From Apium graveolens (Eukaryota > Streptophyta > Magnoliopsida > Apiales > Apiaceae): a stretch of 64,000 nt of DNA. Positions 1 through 10,140 of the stretch are shown here, one piece after another; position 1 is the stretch's first letter, and each line of letters starts with the position of its first letter. Below the pieces are notes generated by a model, which worked only from the letters and a program-made list of their open reading frames with translations, was not told where the DNA came from and ran no database searches. The position numbers and the translations under genes were made by a program. Location: assembly GCF_009905375.1 (NCBI RefSeq), contig NW_027418170.1:50390-114389 (forward strand), in the 5' to 3' direction.

Positions 1-213
1 AATATTCAAAAATGGATAACAAAGACAAAACTCCAAAAAAATTCATGTCTGAAGAAATTGATGTATTAGTATATAACTAATAGAAGCTCTCAAGGATAGT
101 TGCACATCCTCTGAGAGAGCCTAAATTGTTCTTCATTATTGAGTACCTAATTTGATAAACTAATCATTAATGGAAGATAATGAAACTCAAGAAAATCTTC
201 CACCACCACTAGC
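1..213 (+). pseudogene. Block A leader and first codons of copia-type gag, cut by CACTA
   Basis: Matches 11520-11760, 31492-31730 and 45227-45475. An ATG at 170-172 opens the peptide MEDNETQENLPPPLA, the start of the copia-type gag seen whole at 31683. The frame is lost at 214, where the CACTA element and its target duplication begin. The roughly 2.1 kb that follows in the other copies (rest of gag, CACTA 5' fragment) is absent here. A deletion between two agc triplets before the CACTA insertion would explain this. Confidence 0.75.
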
Positions 214-216
214 TTA
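214..216. repeat. Left TTA target-site duplication of the CACTA element
   Basis: TTA just before the first CACTA base at 217, matching TTA at 3478-3480 on the other side. The empty-site context (agc, tta, cacgcctag) matches block B starts at 13915 and 33691. Confidence 0.8.
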
Positions 217-244
217 CACTACACCAGAAACTCAATCAGACAAC

Positions 245-720
245 ACCTGTTACACAATGGTGGCCAAAAAAACTGTTGTCACAAAAAATTAGACAACGGT
301 TAATTAGTAGTTGACCAAAAAGCATTTTATCATTCTGTTTCACACAATGGTGATTCAACTTATTCAAAAATGTTGTCTAAATGGTGCCCATGTGCTCCAA
401 TGAAAAAATGGTTGTATTCATCCTCATTGTGTGACTTCTATTGGTACAAGTGTTGTTTAGGTCACAATAAACCGGTGTGCTTTCTATTGTTTTACACAAT
501 GGGTTTTAAGGACTGTTGTGCAACTTAGACAATGGTTTTCCGGTACCAATGTGTTATTTATTTGAGACAATGGTGCAGAAAAACCAATGTTAGAAACAAA
601 GCATAACAGATAATAGTTTATCACCTCTGTTGAGTAAAAGAGTTTCAGACAATGGTGTCTTACTCGTTGTCTGAATAACCTGCATTAGAAAATATGTTAC
701 AACAACTTTCATGAAAAATC
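245..720. repeat. Left subterminal repeat array of CACTA element
   Basis: Many short copies of acaacggt, acaatggt and their complements (for example 293-300 and around 340 and 500), spaced by tens of bases. Such subterminal motifs bind the TNPA-type protein in known CACTA elements. No coding sequence is seen here. Confidence 0.7.
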
Positions 721-940
721 GGTGTCTAATTTTTAGAGGGTTTGAATTATTTTTACTGTAAATTTTATTTATATAAAATTAAAAAAAGTCACATTTTCTT
801 TATCGTTGGATTATGAATAGACTATTCTGAGCCGTTGATTTACAAAAAATTAAAATTTTCGTTTCCCCCTCTATTTTATTTAGATTCCCGCCTGAAGTTT
901 TTAAAAAAAATTGAATTTTTTTTGAAGGTGATTTAGGTTT

Positions 941-2194
941 GGAAGAATGATTTTCTAAAATATAAGACAATAGTTTTAAAATTAAACCATTGTACGAAAG
1001 TGTACAAATAAGCCTTTTTTTAGGAAACCATTGTGTCATGACATCAACCTTTTTGAGAAAATATAAGGCAACGGGTTGGGCGAAAATCCATTGTAAGAAC
1101 CTATACAAACAAGTCTTTTTCGTTAAAGCCATTGTCTATTGACATCAAATTTCTTGACAATCCCAAAGACTTGAATGAGACTTGAATCGTTACCGTACGC
1201 TTTCAAAATGTGCTACAAGAGAAGTGATTGGTATGTAAAAACTCATATTATCAAACACATGTTTAAATATCACTAAGATTATACGAAATAAATAACTTAT
1301 ATTTTTTCGTTATAATATGTTGTATTGTAATCATATACGTACGTAGATCCCGTCATTACTTTCGAAATATAGTCGATAACTATACATATGAAAGATTCGG
1401 GACTTGTTAAGTTTACGATATTACATAAAGACACCATATGAGTAAAGAAAAGTGAAACGAGCCATTTAATGTCGATCCAGTTGAATATTTCAGTTTTTCT
1501 TAATTTAATTCGATACAGGGTTTTAAAATTTGGAAGAATGATTTTCTAAAATATAAGACAACAGTTTTCAAATTAAACCATTGTACGAAAGTGTACAAAC
1601 AAGCCTTTTTTGGGAAACCATTGTGTCATGACATCAACCTTTTCGACAAAATATAGCACAACGGTTTGAGCGAAAATCCATTGTAAGAACCTGTACAAAC
1701 AAGTCTTTTTCGTTCAACCCATTGTCTATTGACATCAAATTTCTTGACAATCCCAAAGACTTGAATGGGACTTGAATCGATACCGTACGCTTTCAAAATG
1801 TGCTACAAGAGAAGTGATTGGCATGTAAAAACTCACATTATCAAACACATGTTTAGATATCACTAAGGTTATATGAAATAAATAACTTATATTTTTTCAT
1901 TATAATATGTTGTATCGTAATCATATAGGTACGTAGATCCCGTCATTACTTTCGAAATATAGTCGATAACTATACATATGAATGATTCGGGACTTGTTAA
2001 GTTTACAATATTACATAGAGACACCGTATGAGTAAAGAAAAGTGAAACGAGCCATTTAATGTCGATCCATTTGAATATTTCGTTTTTTCTTAATTTAATT
2101 CGATATAGGGGTTTAAAATATGGAAGAATGATTTTCTAAAATATAAGACACCAGTTTTAAAATTAAACCATTGTACGAAAGTGTACAAACAAGC
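941..2194. repeat. 590-bp tandem repeat inside the CACTA element (2.1 units)
   Basis: The phrase ggaagaatgattttctaa starts at 941, 1532 and 2122, giving periods of 591 and 590 bp. Units 1 and 2 are complete; unit 3 stops near 2194, exactly where the captured exon begins. The units contain more of the element's acaa/ccattgt subterminal motifs and no long reading frame. Confidence 0.9.
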
Positions 2195-2971
2195 CTCTAT
2201 GATATTACCAATGTCTTTGCATCTATGAATCTTATTGAAAAGGTTAGGTATATTCAGGATTTACTGATGTGAGAAAAGGCCTAAGATAGTTGTAAAATGA
2301 ATCTAATTTTTCCTAAATACGATATTGTGAATTTGTAGGTCCGTCATCCAGAAAGTGGGAAACCAGCATTTAGGTGGTTGGGGATGAAACAGAAATCTAG
2401 TAATGCACATGAGTATGGTTCTGGTTCAAATGACACCATGATGAGGGTGTTTGGAACTGAGATAGCAAATACTACCTCAAAGAGATTCACAGATTCTATA
2501 TCCAACTGCAGGTCTAGTGAGAAGGTACATGTGCCAATATATGCCAAGCAAATTAATGTGGAAACTGAAGATGATGAGAACTCATCAAAGCAGCACAAGG
2601 GGAATCTGCCTAAGGATCCAGAATGTGGGGAACCAGCATTAAGGCGGTTGGTGATAAAACAGAATTTTAGTATTGGTTCTGATTTATATGACACCAGGAG
2701 GAGGGTGTTTGGAAGTGAAATTACGAATACTGCTTCAAAGAGGTTCAAGGACAATTTTTTATCCAAGTGCAGGTCCAGTGAGAACGTAATTATGCCAACA
2801 TATGCCAAGCAACATAATGTGCAAAAAGAAAATGATAAGAACTCAATGAAGAAGGAGCAGAGGCATCTGTCTAAGAGTTTTGTGTTTGGTCCTTTTACTC
2901 AATTATTTGTAATTTTTACAATAGGATTAAGACACAGTTTTATTTTAACAATACTATTTGATTTGTTTTAA
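2195..2971 (+). pseudogene. Captured fragment of E2F/DEL-type transcription factor gene (two exons)
   Basis: Exon a (2195-2242) encodes LYDITNVFASMNLIEK. It is followed by a GT-AG intron (2243-2338) and exon b from 2339, which opens VRHPESGKPAFRWLGM in the same frame. This matches the end of the second winged-helix DNA-binding domain of plant atypical E2F proteins (DEL/E2Fd-f), where RRLYDIANV, SMNLIEK and KPAYRWLG-like stretches are typical. Exon b continues with RVFGTEIANT and SFVFGPF, similar to C-terminal conserved motifs of that family as I recall them. The first DNA-binding domain and the N-terminus are absent, and the reading frame runs on into transposon sequence to a stop at 2969-2971. 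It cannot make a complete factor. The family call is strong from the first motif and softer for the C-terminal part. Confidence 0.75.
2348..2887 (+). repeat. 270-bp in-frame tandem duplication within the captured exon
   Basis: Phrases ccagaaagtggg (2348) and ccagaatgtggg (2618) start two diverged units of 270 bp, exactly 90 codons. Both units remain open in one frame; RVFGTEIANT in unit 1 is RVFGSEITNT in unit 2. Keeping the frame through substantial divergence suggests the duplication was translated for some time, perhaps already in the donor gene. Confidence 0.85.
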
Positions 2972-3446
2972 ATGAGTTTGATCTGGTACACAATTGTGTG
3001 AAAGCCATTAAAAATTATTAAAACCATTGTATGTCTTACTTTATAAAATTATTTTCTTCTAACAATATCTTGGTCATTACAAAAACTGTTGTGAGCATAG
3101 CTGAAACACAATACCCCAAAAATAAAAAACCGTTGTCTAAAGTATTGTTTTCTTAATAAAAACCATTGTTTAACTAATTGAAATTTATACATAAACTGTT
3201 GTAGGAGTAAATTCGCATAACACTATTTTTAACTATTGTGCCTCTAAATTGTTACAACGGCTAATAAACTGTTGTTTGTAGAATAATAGAAAGGGTCATA
3301 TGCGTTGTGTGAATAAAATGAGACAAAGGTTTTATATTCAGTTGTGTGATGTATTTGTTACAATGGTGCGTAACCATTGTATGAGTGCCAAACACACCGC
3401 CCCCGGATAGACAACGAAAAATTCATCTTTTAGACAACGGTGGAAA
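2972..3446. repeat. Right subterminal repeat array of CACTA element
   Basis: Dense aaaccattgt, aaactgttgt and acaacgg motifs up to the right terminal inverted repeat at about 3448-3477. No gene is seen. Confidence 0.7.
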
Positions 3447-3477
3447 ACCATTGTCTGATTCAATATTTCTTGTAGTG

Positions 3478-3480
3478 TTA
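3478..3480. repeat. Right TTA target-site duplication of the CACTA element
   Basis: Second copy of the 3-bp duplication; block B sequence (cacgcctagattg) continues immediately after it. Confidence 0.8.
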
Positions 3481-4200
3481 CACGCCTAGATTGATGAAGA
3501 GGAGAAAGAGAAGGGACTTGGAGCATTGATAAAGAGGACAAAGATAATGAACTTAAGAATTTTCATCATTTTTTGTGGAACATGTTGCAAATAACAAGAA
3601 AAAAATAATTCATGTCCAAATGTCTCCTAAGTAAGGTCACACACAAATATAAAATAAATTTAATAAGATAATTAAACAAATATGAACATAAATATAAATA
3701 ATATGTGGGCTTCCTATCTATAATTTTTTGTTTTTTAATGGATCATGCATATTATTTATGAGGAACAAAAAATATAATATAAATATAACTAAATTTGTTT
3801 TTCTTACCTTGACATATAATGTTGAAAAGGATAATTCTTGAAATGGAGGTCATGTAAAAACAAATACAAGTAACATTTCATGTCAACCTATATACATATG
3901 TACAAGAAAAATAGGATACTTATTGTAGTGTTTTAATATTTATATATAATTTGTGGAAAAAATGCATAAGAAAGGAAAATGAAGAAATTCAAATTATTAC
4001 CTTAACCTTGGTAAACAACATCAATTCATGATAACCACCAAATGTTGTTAACCAAAATACTCTTTCAGAGAAAATACAAATAACACCAATTTATTATTTT
4101 AGAGCCATGTACTAGTTGCTTATATTAGGGTTTTACCTACCTTTTTCATATCCTCTATTTTGTAGGGCCCAATTATGTATCACTGATTTTAATGGGCCTC
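3481..4200 (-). pseudogene. Partial copy b1 of the split minus-strand gene (exons 3, 2, 1 and promoter)
   Basis: Minus-strand homologue of the block C gene. Exon 1 ends at 4001 with a GT donor and keeps YHELMLF and KVK. Exon 2 (3808-3887, 80 nt) sits between a TAG acceptor and a consensus GTAAG donor and reads DMKCYLYLFLHDLHFKNYPF. Exon 3 begins at about 3626 after TTAG. The upstream region keeps a telo-box (plus-strand ttagggttt at 4125) and GGGCC site II elements (4164 and 4193). The glycine-rich exon is missing and exon 1 lacks the ATG. What the protein did is unknown. Confidence 0.6.
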
Positions 4201-4794
4201 ATATAGTTTAAATTATTTTTTGTTATAGTATCCTATTTTTATTACAAATTTCGATTTTTTTTACTTTTTATAAAAATATGATCTAACAAAGTGTGCTCGG
4301 TATTATATTAATTAATTGGATGTACATGTACAAGCCTTTAGGTAAACAAGTATTAATCTAATTTATTTTGTATTATGAATTAAATGAGATTCTAAAAATC
4401 AAGTGCTAAGCATTGTATAAAAAAATTACCTTAAAATTGATATTTTCTCCAAAATTTTAAATTTTATTAAGTGAGATTATATATAAATTCCCCACTTACC
4501 TCTACTAACAATAATATAAGTACTACTACAACCCTAACTAATAATAATAGAAGTACTATTATAATATATTTAAGTCTAAAATACCTCTCACTATAACCCA
4601 CAAATTTATTGTCACATAAAATTAATATTTACATAACAACATTTAATAAAATTAAATTTTTAGAGGTATAAGATACGATACTAAATGTTTGACAAACAAG
4701 TTATACGTATGAGAAAAATGATACAATTTTAAAAAAAATTTACTAATTGCTTTGTTAATTTAACATAGAAATTAAAATGAATGATAAAATGAAT
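4201..4794. other. AT-rich flank of the b1 promoter
   Basis: Matches 14640-15230 and 34140-34640 and, less closely, 6400-7010 and 25240-25700. It is the upstream flank of the minus-strand gene family. No coding sequence or structured element is visible. Confidence 0.5.
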
Positions 4795-5243
4795 TTCTTG
4801 CACCAATTCGAGATCCTACAAAAATTCAGCTATGTCGCTTATTGTAAGGAAATAGGGAGATTGAAGCCACAACTAAGATTATTTTCAATGGAATCAAAAA
4901 GAGGTTAGGAGAAGCGAACCATTTATGGGCCGAAAATTTGTGATGGGTCTTTTGGACTTATCTAAAAATGCCAAGATCATCCACCAGCGAAACGCCTTTC
5001 AGATTGGCTTGTGGAACTGATGCTCTTCTCATGGTTGAAATGGGTCGAGACACTTTCCCCACCCAAGTGTTTGATTTGGAAAACAATAAAGTTGGCCTAA
5101 GAGCTAATGTAGACCTTCTTGAAGAAGAAAGTGAAGTAGACCACGAGAAAAACCTAAAATACCAACTTCAGGGAGCCCATTATTATGATTCACGTGTAAA
5201 AGAGCACAATTTCTTTTTTAGTTACTTAGTGGGAGGAAGTTAG
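4795..5243 (+). pseudogene. Ty3/gypsy integrase C-terminal fragment (b1, copy 1)
   Basis: In several frames it shows the tail of a Tat/Retand-type integrase: PRSSTSETPFRLACGT, FDLENNKVGLRANVDLLEEE and LKYQLQG..YYDSRVK. These correspond to the end of the integrase core and the approach to the GPY/F domain. Upstream parts (HHCC zinc finger, DDE core start) and the C-terminal GPY/F end are missing. Stops and frame changes precede 4968. It is fused to the gene-family flank at the phrase gataaaatgaatttc, and so moved together with that flank in all units. Confidence 0.8.
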
Positions 5244-6160
5244 CAATGTCAATGCCCGTTAAACAAGGAAAACTTCATCCAAATACAAACCAATATTAGA
5301 TTACAAATTACAAACCAATAAGAGCTACATGTTTAGTCTCTTTCTCTCTCATCCATGTGCATTATGTGTTCATGTATATATTTTCCGAATAGCTTTTAAT
5401 TTGATTTTTCCCATTAATCGTTAACTTAATATATAAAAATAATTTTACCATATTTTTCTCCATCTCCGGCTCAACAATTTGCATAGCATATTTGCTATAT
5501 TTTGACGAGAAATAATTATTTAAGCTTACCTGAATCACTAAGCTGAAATCAATACTATTTCATGAACCGGTAGATTTTAGTGATTGTCATACGCATAATT
5601 ACTGATTTATTGCCGAAATATATCAAATATGGTATTCATACTAATTATTGGAGGATGTAAAAAGAGTTCACCAGTTAACGGGAAAAATTCAATTAAAAAT
5701 AGAGCGAATAAGGTGGAGTTGTGTGTTGGTGGTGAAGTTTGTATTTTTAGATAGTATCTTTTGGATTAAGACTATATATATATATATTAGTTTGTATTGG
5801 ATTAAGACTATATAGATATATATGTGTATAAAGACGAAGGTTCATAAAACCTATTAACTTTTAATAACAACCACGTGTTAGTACCTAATTCTAGAGGAAG
5901 CTTCATAAAACCTAGTAACTTCTAATAATAATCAGTGGTTTGATTGTACTTTTTTTGTTCTTTTTCTTACAGAACTCTTACTCATATCTCTATTTTTATC
6001 CTTTTATTATATTTTAAATATCGCAAAACTATTCTTTTACATAGATTAGGAACACATATTAAAATATATTTTATATTTTTAAAATGATTTAGAGCCTTTT
6101 CACTTTTTTACACATAACAATACCTTTTTATAGAACAATAGTATTTCTTAGCCAACATGA
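5244..6160. repeat. Non-coding spacer with gaaggttcata repeat element
   Basis: No gene is seen. Contains a short AT microsatellite (about 5768-5790) bounded by two copies of ttggattaagactatata, then a two-unit repeat of about 57 bp (5836-5940) starting gaaggttcataaaacc and ggaagcttcataaaacc. A related element recurs at 11037-11300 in the same unit and in every other copy. Confidence 0.6.
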
Positions 6161-6420
6161 AGAAACAATGAAATTCAAATTATTACCTTAATCTTGTTAA
6201 ACAACATCAATTCATGATAACCTCAAAATCTTGTTGGAGAACCAAAATACTCTTTCATATCAAAATACTCTTTCATAGAAAATAAAAATAATGCCAAATT
6301 ATTATTTTCTAAGCATGTATAAGTTCATTTCTCATATCAGGGTTTTACCTACCTTTTTTATATCCTATCTTTTATAGGGCCCAGTTGTGTATGATGGGTT
6401 TTAATGTGGGGAATACAGTT
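6161..6420 (-). pseudogene. Partial copy b2 of the split minus-strand gene (exon 1 and promoter only)
   Basis: The minus strand keeps YHELMLFNKIK followed by a GT donor near 6186, preceded by an in-frame stop (RF then TGA). The promoter region has a telo-box complement (aggg tttt around 6341) and a GGGCCCA site II element near 6377. Exons 2, 3 and the glycine-rich exon are absent. It is homologous to 16600-16830 and 36005-36240. Confidence 0.55.
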
Positions 6421-7015
6421 TAAACTGTTTCTCTATTTTAGTATCAATTTCTTATTACAAATTTCGAATTCTTTTCCTTCTATAAAAATAAGATCTAACA
6501 AAGTGTGCTCCATGTATTATTTAAATTAATTCGATGTATATTTACAAGCCAATAGGTAAAGAAGTATTACTCTAATTTATTTTGTATTGTTAAAAAAATG
6601 AGATTCTAAAAATCAAGTGGTAGCATTGTGTAAAAATTTAACTTAAAAACGATATTTTCTCGAAAATTTAAATTTTTTTAGTGATGTTATTTATAAAAAA
6701 CCTAACTAACACTAATATAAGTACTAATATAAGCACTAATATAAGTACTACTACAACCCTAACTAACAATAATATAAGCACTAGTATAATAGATTCAAGT
6801 CTAAAAAACCTCTCACTATAATGCACATATTTATTGTCATATAAAAATTAATATTTATTTTATAACAACATTAAATTAAATTAAATTTTTAGAGGTATAA
6901 GATACAATACAAAATTTTTAACAGACAAGTTATACATTTGAGAAAAATGATACAGCTTTTAAAAAAATTTACTAATTGCTTTATTTATTTAATCAATGGA
7001 ATTAAAAGGAATGAT
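6421..7015. other. AT-rich flank of the b2 promoter
   Basis: Second diverged copy of the flank at 4201-4794, with several short aagtactaatata repeats around 6716-6750. No gene is seen. Confidence 0.45.
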
Positions 7016-7637
7016 AAAATAATTTTCTTGCACCAATTCGAGATCCAACAAAAATTCAGCTCTTTGGGTCATCCTCAAGGCAATGGGCTGATTAAGAAAC
7101 AAATAAGATTATTGTAGATGGAATCAAAGAGAGGTTGGGCGAAGCCAAAGATTTATTGGGTGAAGAATTGTGATGGGTCTTGTGGGCTTATCGGATAACC
7201 CCAAGACCATCCACGATCGAAATGCTTTTTAGATTATCAACTTACCGCACCAAAGTGTTTAATTTGTAAAGCAACGAAGTTGGCTTAAGAGCCAATATAG
7301 ACCTTCTTGAAGAAGAAAGCGAAGTAGCTCGCCATAGAAACCTCAAATACCAACTTCAGGAAACCCAGTATTATGATTAGTGTGTAAAGGAGCACACTTT
7401 CTTTGTCGATTACCTAGTGATGAGGAAGTAGCAATTTCAATATCCGCTATGCAAGGAAAACTTCAGGCAAATTGGAGAGACCCTTACTTTGTAGTTGAAA
7501 TCATAAGGCCGGGAACGTATAAGCTAAAGACTTTGGAATGCGAACCTATTAAAAACACTTGGTACACTTCCATATTCCGGAAATTTTTCCAGTACAACTC
7601 TCTAAAGCCTTCCTGTTTATTTATTTTGGATTATTAA
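7016..7637 (+). pseudogene. Ty3/gypsy integrase C-terminal fragment (b2, copy 1)
   Basis: Longer than the b1 fragment: it runs through the GPY/F domain to the end of pol. The last open part, 7380-7637, contains MQGKLQANWRDPYFVVEII, RPGTYKLKTLE and NTWYTS, the hallmark C-terminus of Tat/Retand integrases. The earlier part (about 7020-7380) is broken by stops and small indels. A gypsy gag fragment starts only about 320 bp downstream on the same strand, with no recognisable LTR between. Confidence 0.82.
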
Positions 7638-7955
7638 ATTCAGTCATTTACTTTAGTAATGCAATTTGAATCTCCTAATGGTGAAGCATGTAGGACATTA
7701 TATGAATTTCCAATTTCAATGAAATTTATATGTTTTTCCCTTTTTATTCTCAATTTATGATTATATCCCAAAGTCCATGAATGGTATATATATGAGGTGT
7801 AAGAACATTTGATGGAAGATGGAGATTCTGGAGGGATATAGGGAGCCCCGAAGAGGTGACCGTAACCAGCTGTCAAGCCACTACGAATACTCCCGAAAGA
7901 ATCAAATGGTTAATGATAAGAAGGAAACGGATTGAAACGGATTGAGGCTTGGAAA
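7638..7955. other. Spacer between gypsy integrase end and gypsy gag
   Basis: Conserved in all four units, with no obvious domain. Minus-strand open frames here are not conserved in frame between copies and look like shadows. It may hold the junction between two gypsy elements. Confidence 0.4.
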
Positions 7956-9010
7956 GACGAAGAGTTAGATAATTGATTGCGTTTACACCACTTAATGCGC
8001 TGATTTCCAAAATTTTCCACTAAATGAAAGGCACCCCAGTTTTCTTCCGACCAGCTAAAATTAAGATGGCCAACCGCAAGAAGAATTCCGATATGTATTG
8101 TTACTACCAACAACATAATGAGCAAAATAGTGATAAATGTTTTCACTTGAAGAAGCTGATTGAAAAAATGATCAAGGCTGAAGAACTCAATGAATTTCTA
8201 AGAGACCCGAGGGATGAGTTGAGCCGAATGAGACAAGGAACACAGAGCCCAAAATGAGATATCCGGGAGAGGTGAAGACAAATTCGGGAAGCAATAACCT
8301 TTGAGTTGACATTGAAAATTTGAAGAAAAGGTACGCTCGTTAAGTTTATAATTTATACCAGTTCAGCCCTTCTAGATAGACTATGTCGCTCTCCTTCAAT
8401 AAAGAGGACTACAAGGATGTCATATAACCTTATGGAGATCCGCTTATAATCCACCATGTCATCGGGGAAATAATATATGGAAAGTGTTAGTAGAGAAAGG
8501 GAGTTCGTCTAATATCTTATTTTATCGGACGTATAGCAAAATTAACCTAGCTGGACTACAGGTGGAGCCATGTCATGAGGTACCTCTTGAGGCCTTCGAC
8601 GTACTGCATATACCTTGTAAATGTACGATTACTTTACATATTAGTACCAATAAAATGTCATATAGGTAAAATTCTACATTGTAAAATAAGTAAAATTCTA
8701 CATCGTAATATTCTAAAATACCCTACAACGCACTCCTAGGACAACCATTCTTCTTGGCCTTCCAAGCTATTGGGTCAATCCCCAATCTCAAGATGTAGTA
8801 CCCAACTGAGAAGGGAGTCGGGGAAATGAGAGAAGGCCAGGGGACAACAAGAATCATCATGCTTAAAAATCTCGACAAAGATCAAGATTATAAAGAGAAT
8901 GACACCGGTGGTGAAAGCAAGCATTCAGAGGCCAAACCCAATGAAAATAAGCAATTGTTAAACATTGAACTAGAAAAACTCTAGGCTGACCTATCTTGCA
9001 CAATGGTGGA
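7956..9010 (+). pseudogene. Ty3/gypsy gag C-terminus and protease relic (copy 1)
   Basis: In order: the gag tail (LNAPISKIL-like stretch near 8000), the degraded zinc-knuckle region NSDKCFHLKKLIEKMIK (8120-8170), then the aspartic protease VEKGSSSNILF near 8490. The linker follows with LGQPFFLAFQAIG and YPTEKGVGEMR as in Tat/Retand polyproteins. The protease shows K or E where the family normally has D-(G/S)-G, so the active-site signature is damaged; stops and shifts separate the pieces. Reverse transcriptase and RNase H are absent. Confidence 0.75.
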
Positions 9011-9320
9011 GCCCACCACCGAAGGGGAGTAAGTTAAAGTATATGTTAGATGTTCCACTAATTATTCTCCAATATTGCTTGGCAAGCATAATTGTATGGA
9101 AGTTCCTCAAACTCCTAACTCTCAGACCACCACTATATTGACATTTCAAGATATTTTCGTGGTTTATCAATTCAATTTCTTCAACCCCCGGGATGTGACA
9201 TACGAGTGTTCAATTATCAGCACAAGTATTAGGACTAAAGAACACAGTAGACTTAATATAATTGACTACTTGTCCAGACAAACGCTCACACCTCTATAAA
9301 ATACACTTCATATTCCTTGC
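9011..9320 (+). other. Conserved stretch after gypsy protease, unassigned
   Basis: A 74-codon open frame (9075-9299) is also open at 56141-56365 and broken in copies 2 and 3. I recognise no domain. It may be the start of the gypsy reverse transcriptase region, too decayed to name. Confidence 0.3.
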
Positions 9321-9322
9321 GT

Positions 9323-10140
9323 CTACACTCGTTGCTTTAAAAAGAAAAAATAATCATCACCAAATAACACATGGGAGTTACTTGGAGCTCCTCTAGAAAC
9401 CTTAACTCCATGAAGCATACATGTTTCTTCTAACTTTCTAATGATAGATTTAAACCTTCCGCGCATAGAATATACAAGTAGGGAGAGATTGGATCTCCAT
9501 GTCGAAGTCACCGTTGCGGATGCACATCAACAAAAATTCCACTATTGTGTACAAAACTATACGAGAATTTTAGAACACATATCATAATCCTAGAAATCCA
9601 GGCTCAGTGCAAACCAAATTTATGCAACATTTGTTTAATAAATCTTTATTTCAACCTATCTTATGCCTTAAAAATATCAATTTTTAAACCAACAACGTCC
9701 TTTTTTCCTTATGACTTCAAATGCAATCATTTCATTATAAGTTAATAGCCTCCCTTCATTAAAAGCACTTTATTTGTTAAACATTATCGAGTTTAAACTT
9801 ATTCTCCAGCACCTTAGATAATATACGCATCAGAACATTATCAAGAGAGATAGGTCGAATATCTAAATAAGATGTATAAGCGTAAGATTTAGTTCCCTTG
9901 GCCCATGTTCTCATGTTTTGTATCAAAGAAAGTCCCACAAAATTGAACAACATATCTTCTAACAATATTCCAATAAGTTTGAAAAATTCCGTCTTCAACC
10001 GATGTGGACCCGGTGACTTATCTTGATGCATGACAAAGTCTATAATTTTTGGATCTCAACCTCCAATATATTTCTTGCCATCTACAAACCCATGTTCTAT
10101 GTTAAATGCACTAAAAATAGATATTTCTTCCATTAATTGT
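9323..10140 (-). pseudogene. LINE (non-LTR) reverse transcriptase relic (copy 1)
   Basis: On the minus strand the N-proximal part (10031 to 9777) reads MHQDKSPGPH and TSYLDIRPISL, matching the fingers region of plant L1-type reverse transcriptase. The C-proximal part (9511 to 9323) reads IIRKLEETCMLHGVKVSRG and SHVLFGDD, matching the palm with FADD changed to FGDD. The two pieces are separated by a degraded stretch. Endonuclease, RNase H and the poly(A) tail are not seen. It is repeated once per unit. Confidence 0.85.

Larger units (their letters stand above)
217..3477. mobile_element. Non-autonomous CACTA (EnSpm) transposon carrying captured host exons
   Basis: The left end reads CACTACACCAGAAAC and the right end, reverse complemented, reads CACTACAAGAAATATTG. 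These are imperfect inverted repeats of about 30 bp, both ending in the diagnostic CACTA. The element is flanked by a 3-bp TTA duplication, the size expected for this superfamily. Both subterminal regions are crowded with short acaacggt/accattgt motifs in both orientations. No transposase (TNPD-like) reading frame is visible, so it would need a partner element. Inside are a 590-bp tandem repeat and two exons of an E2F/DEL gene. It is present only in copy 1 of the array, so it inserted after the duplication or was lost elsewhere. Confidence 0.88.

Noticed and set aside
800..1132. 110-codon minus-strand frame in the CACTA element
   Set aside because: Lies across non-coding subterminal repeats and the 590-bp unit; not conserved in the second unit.
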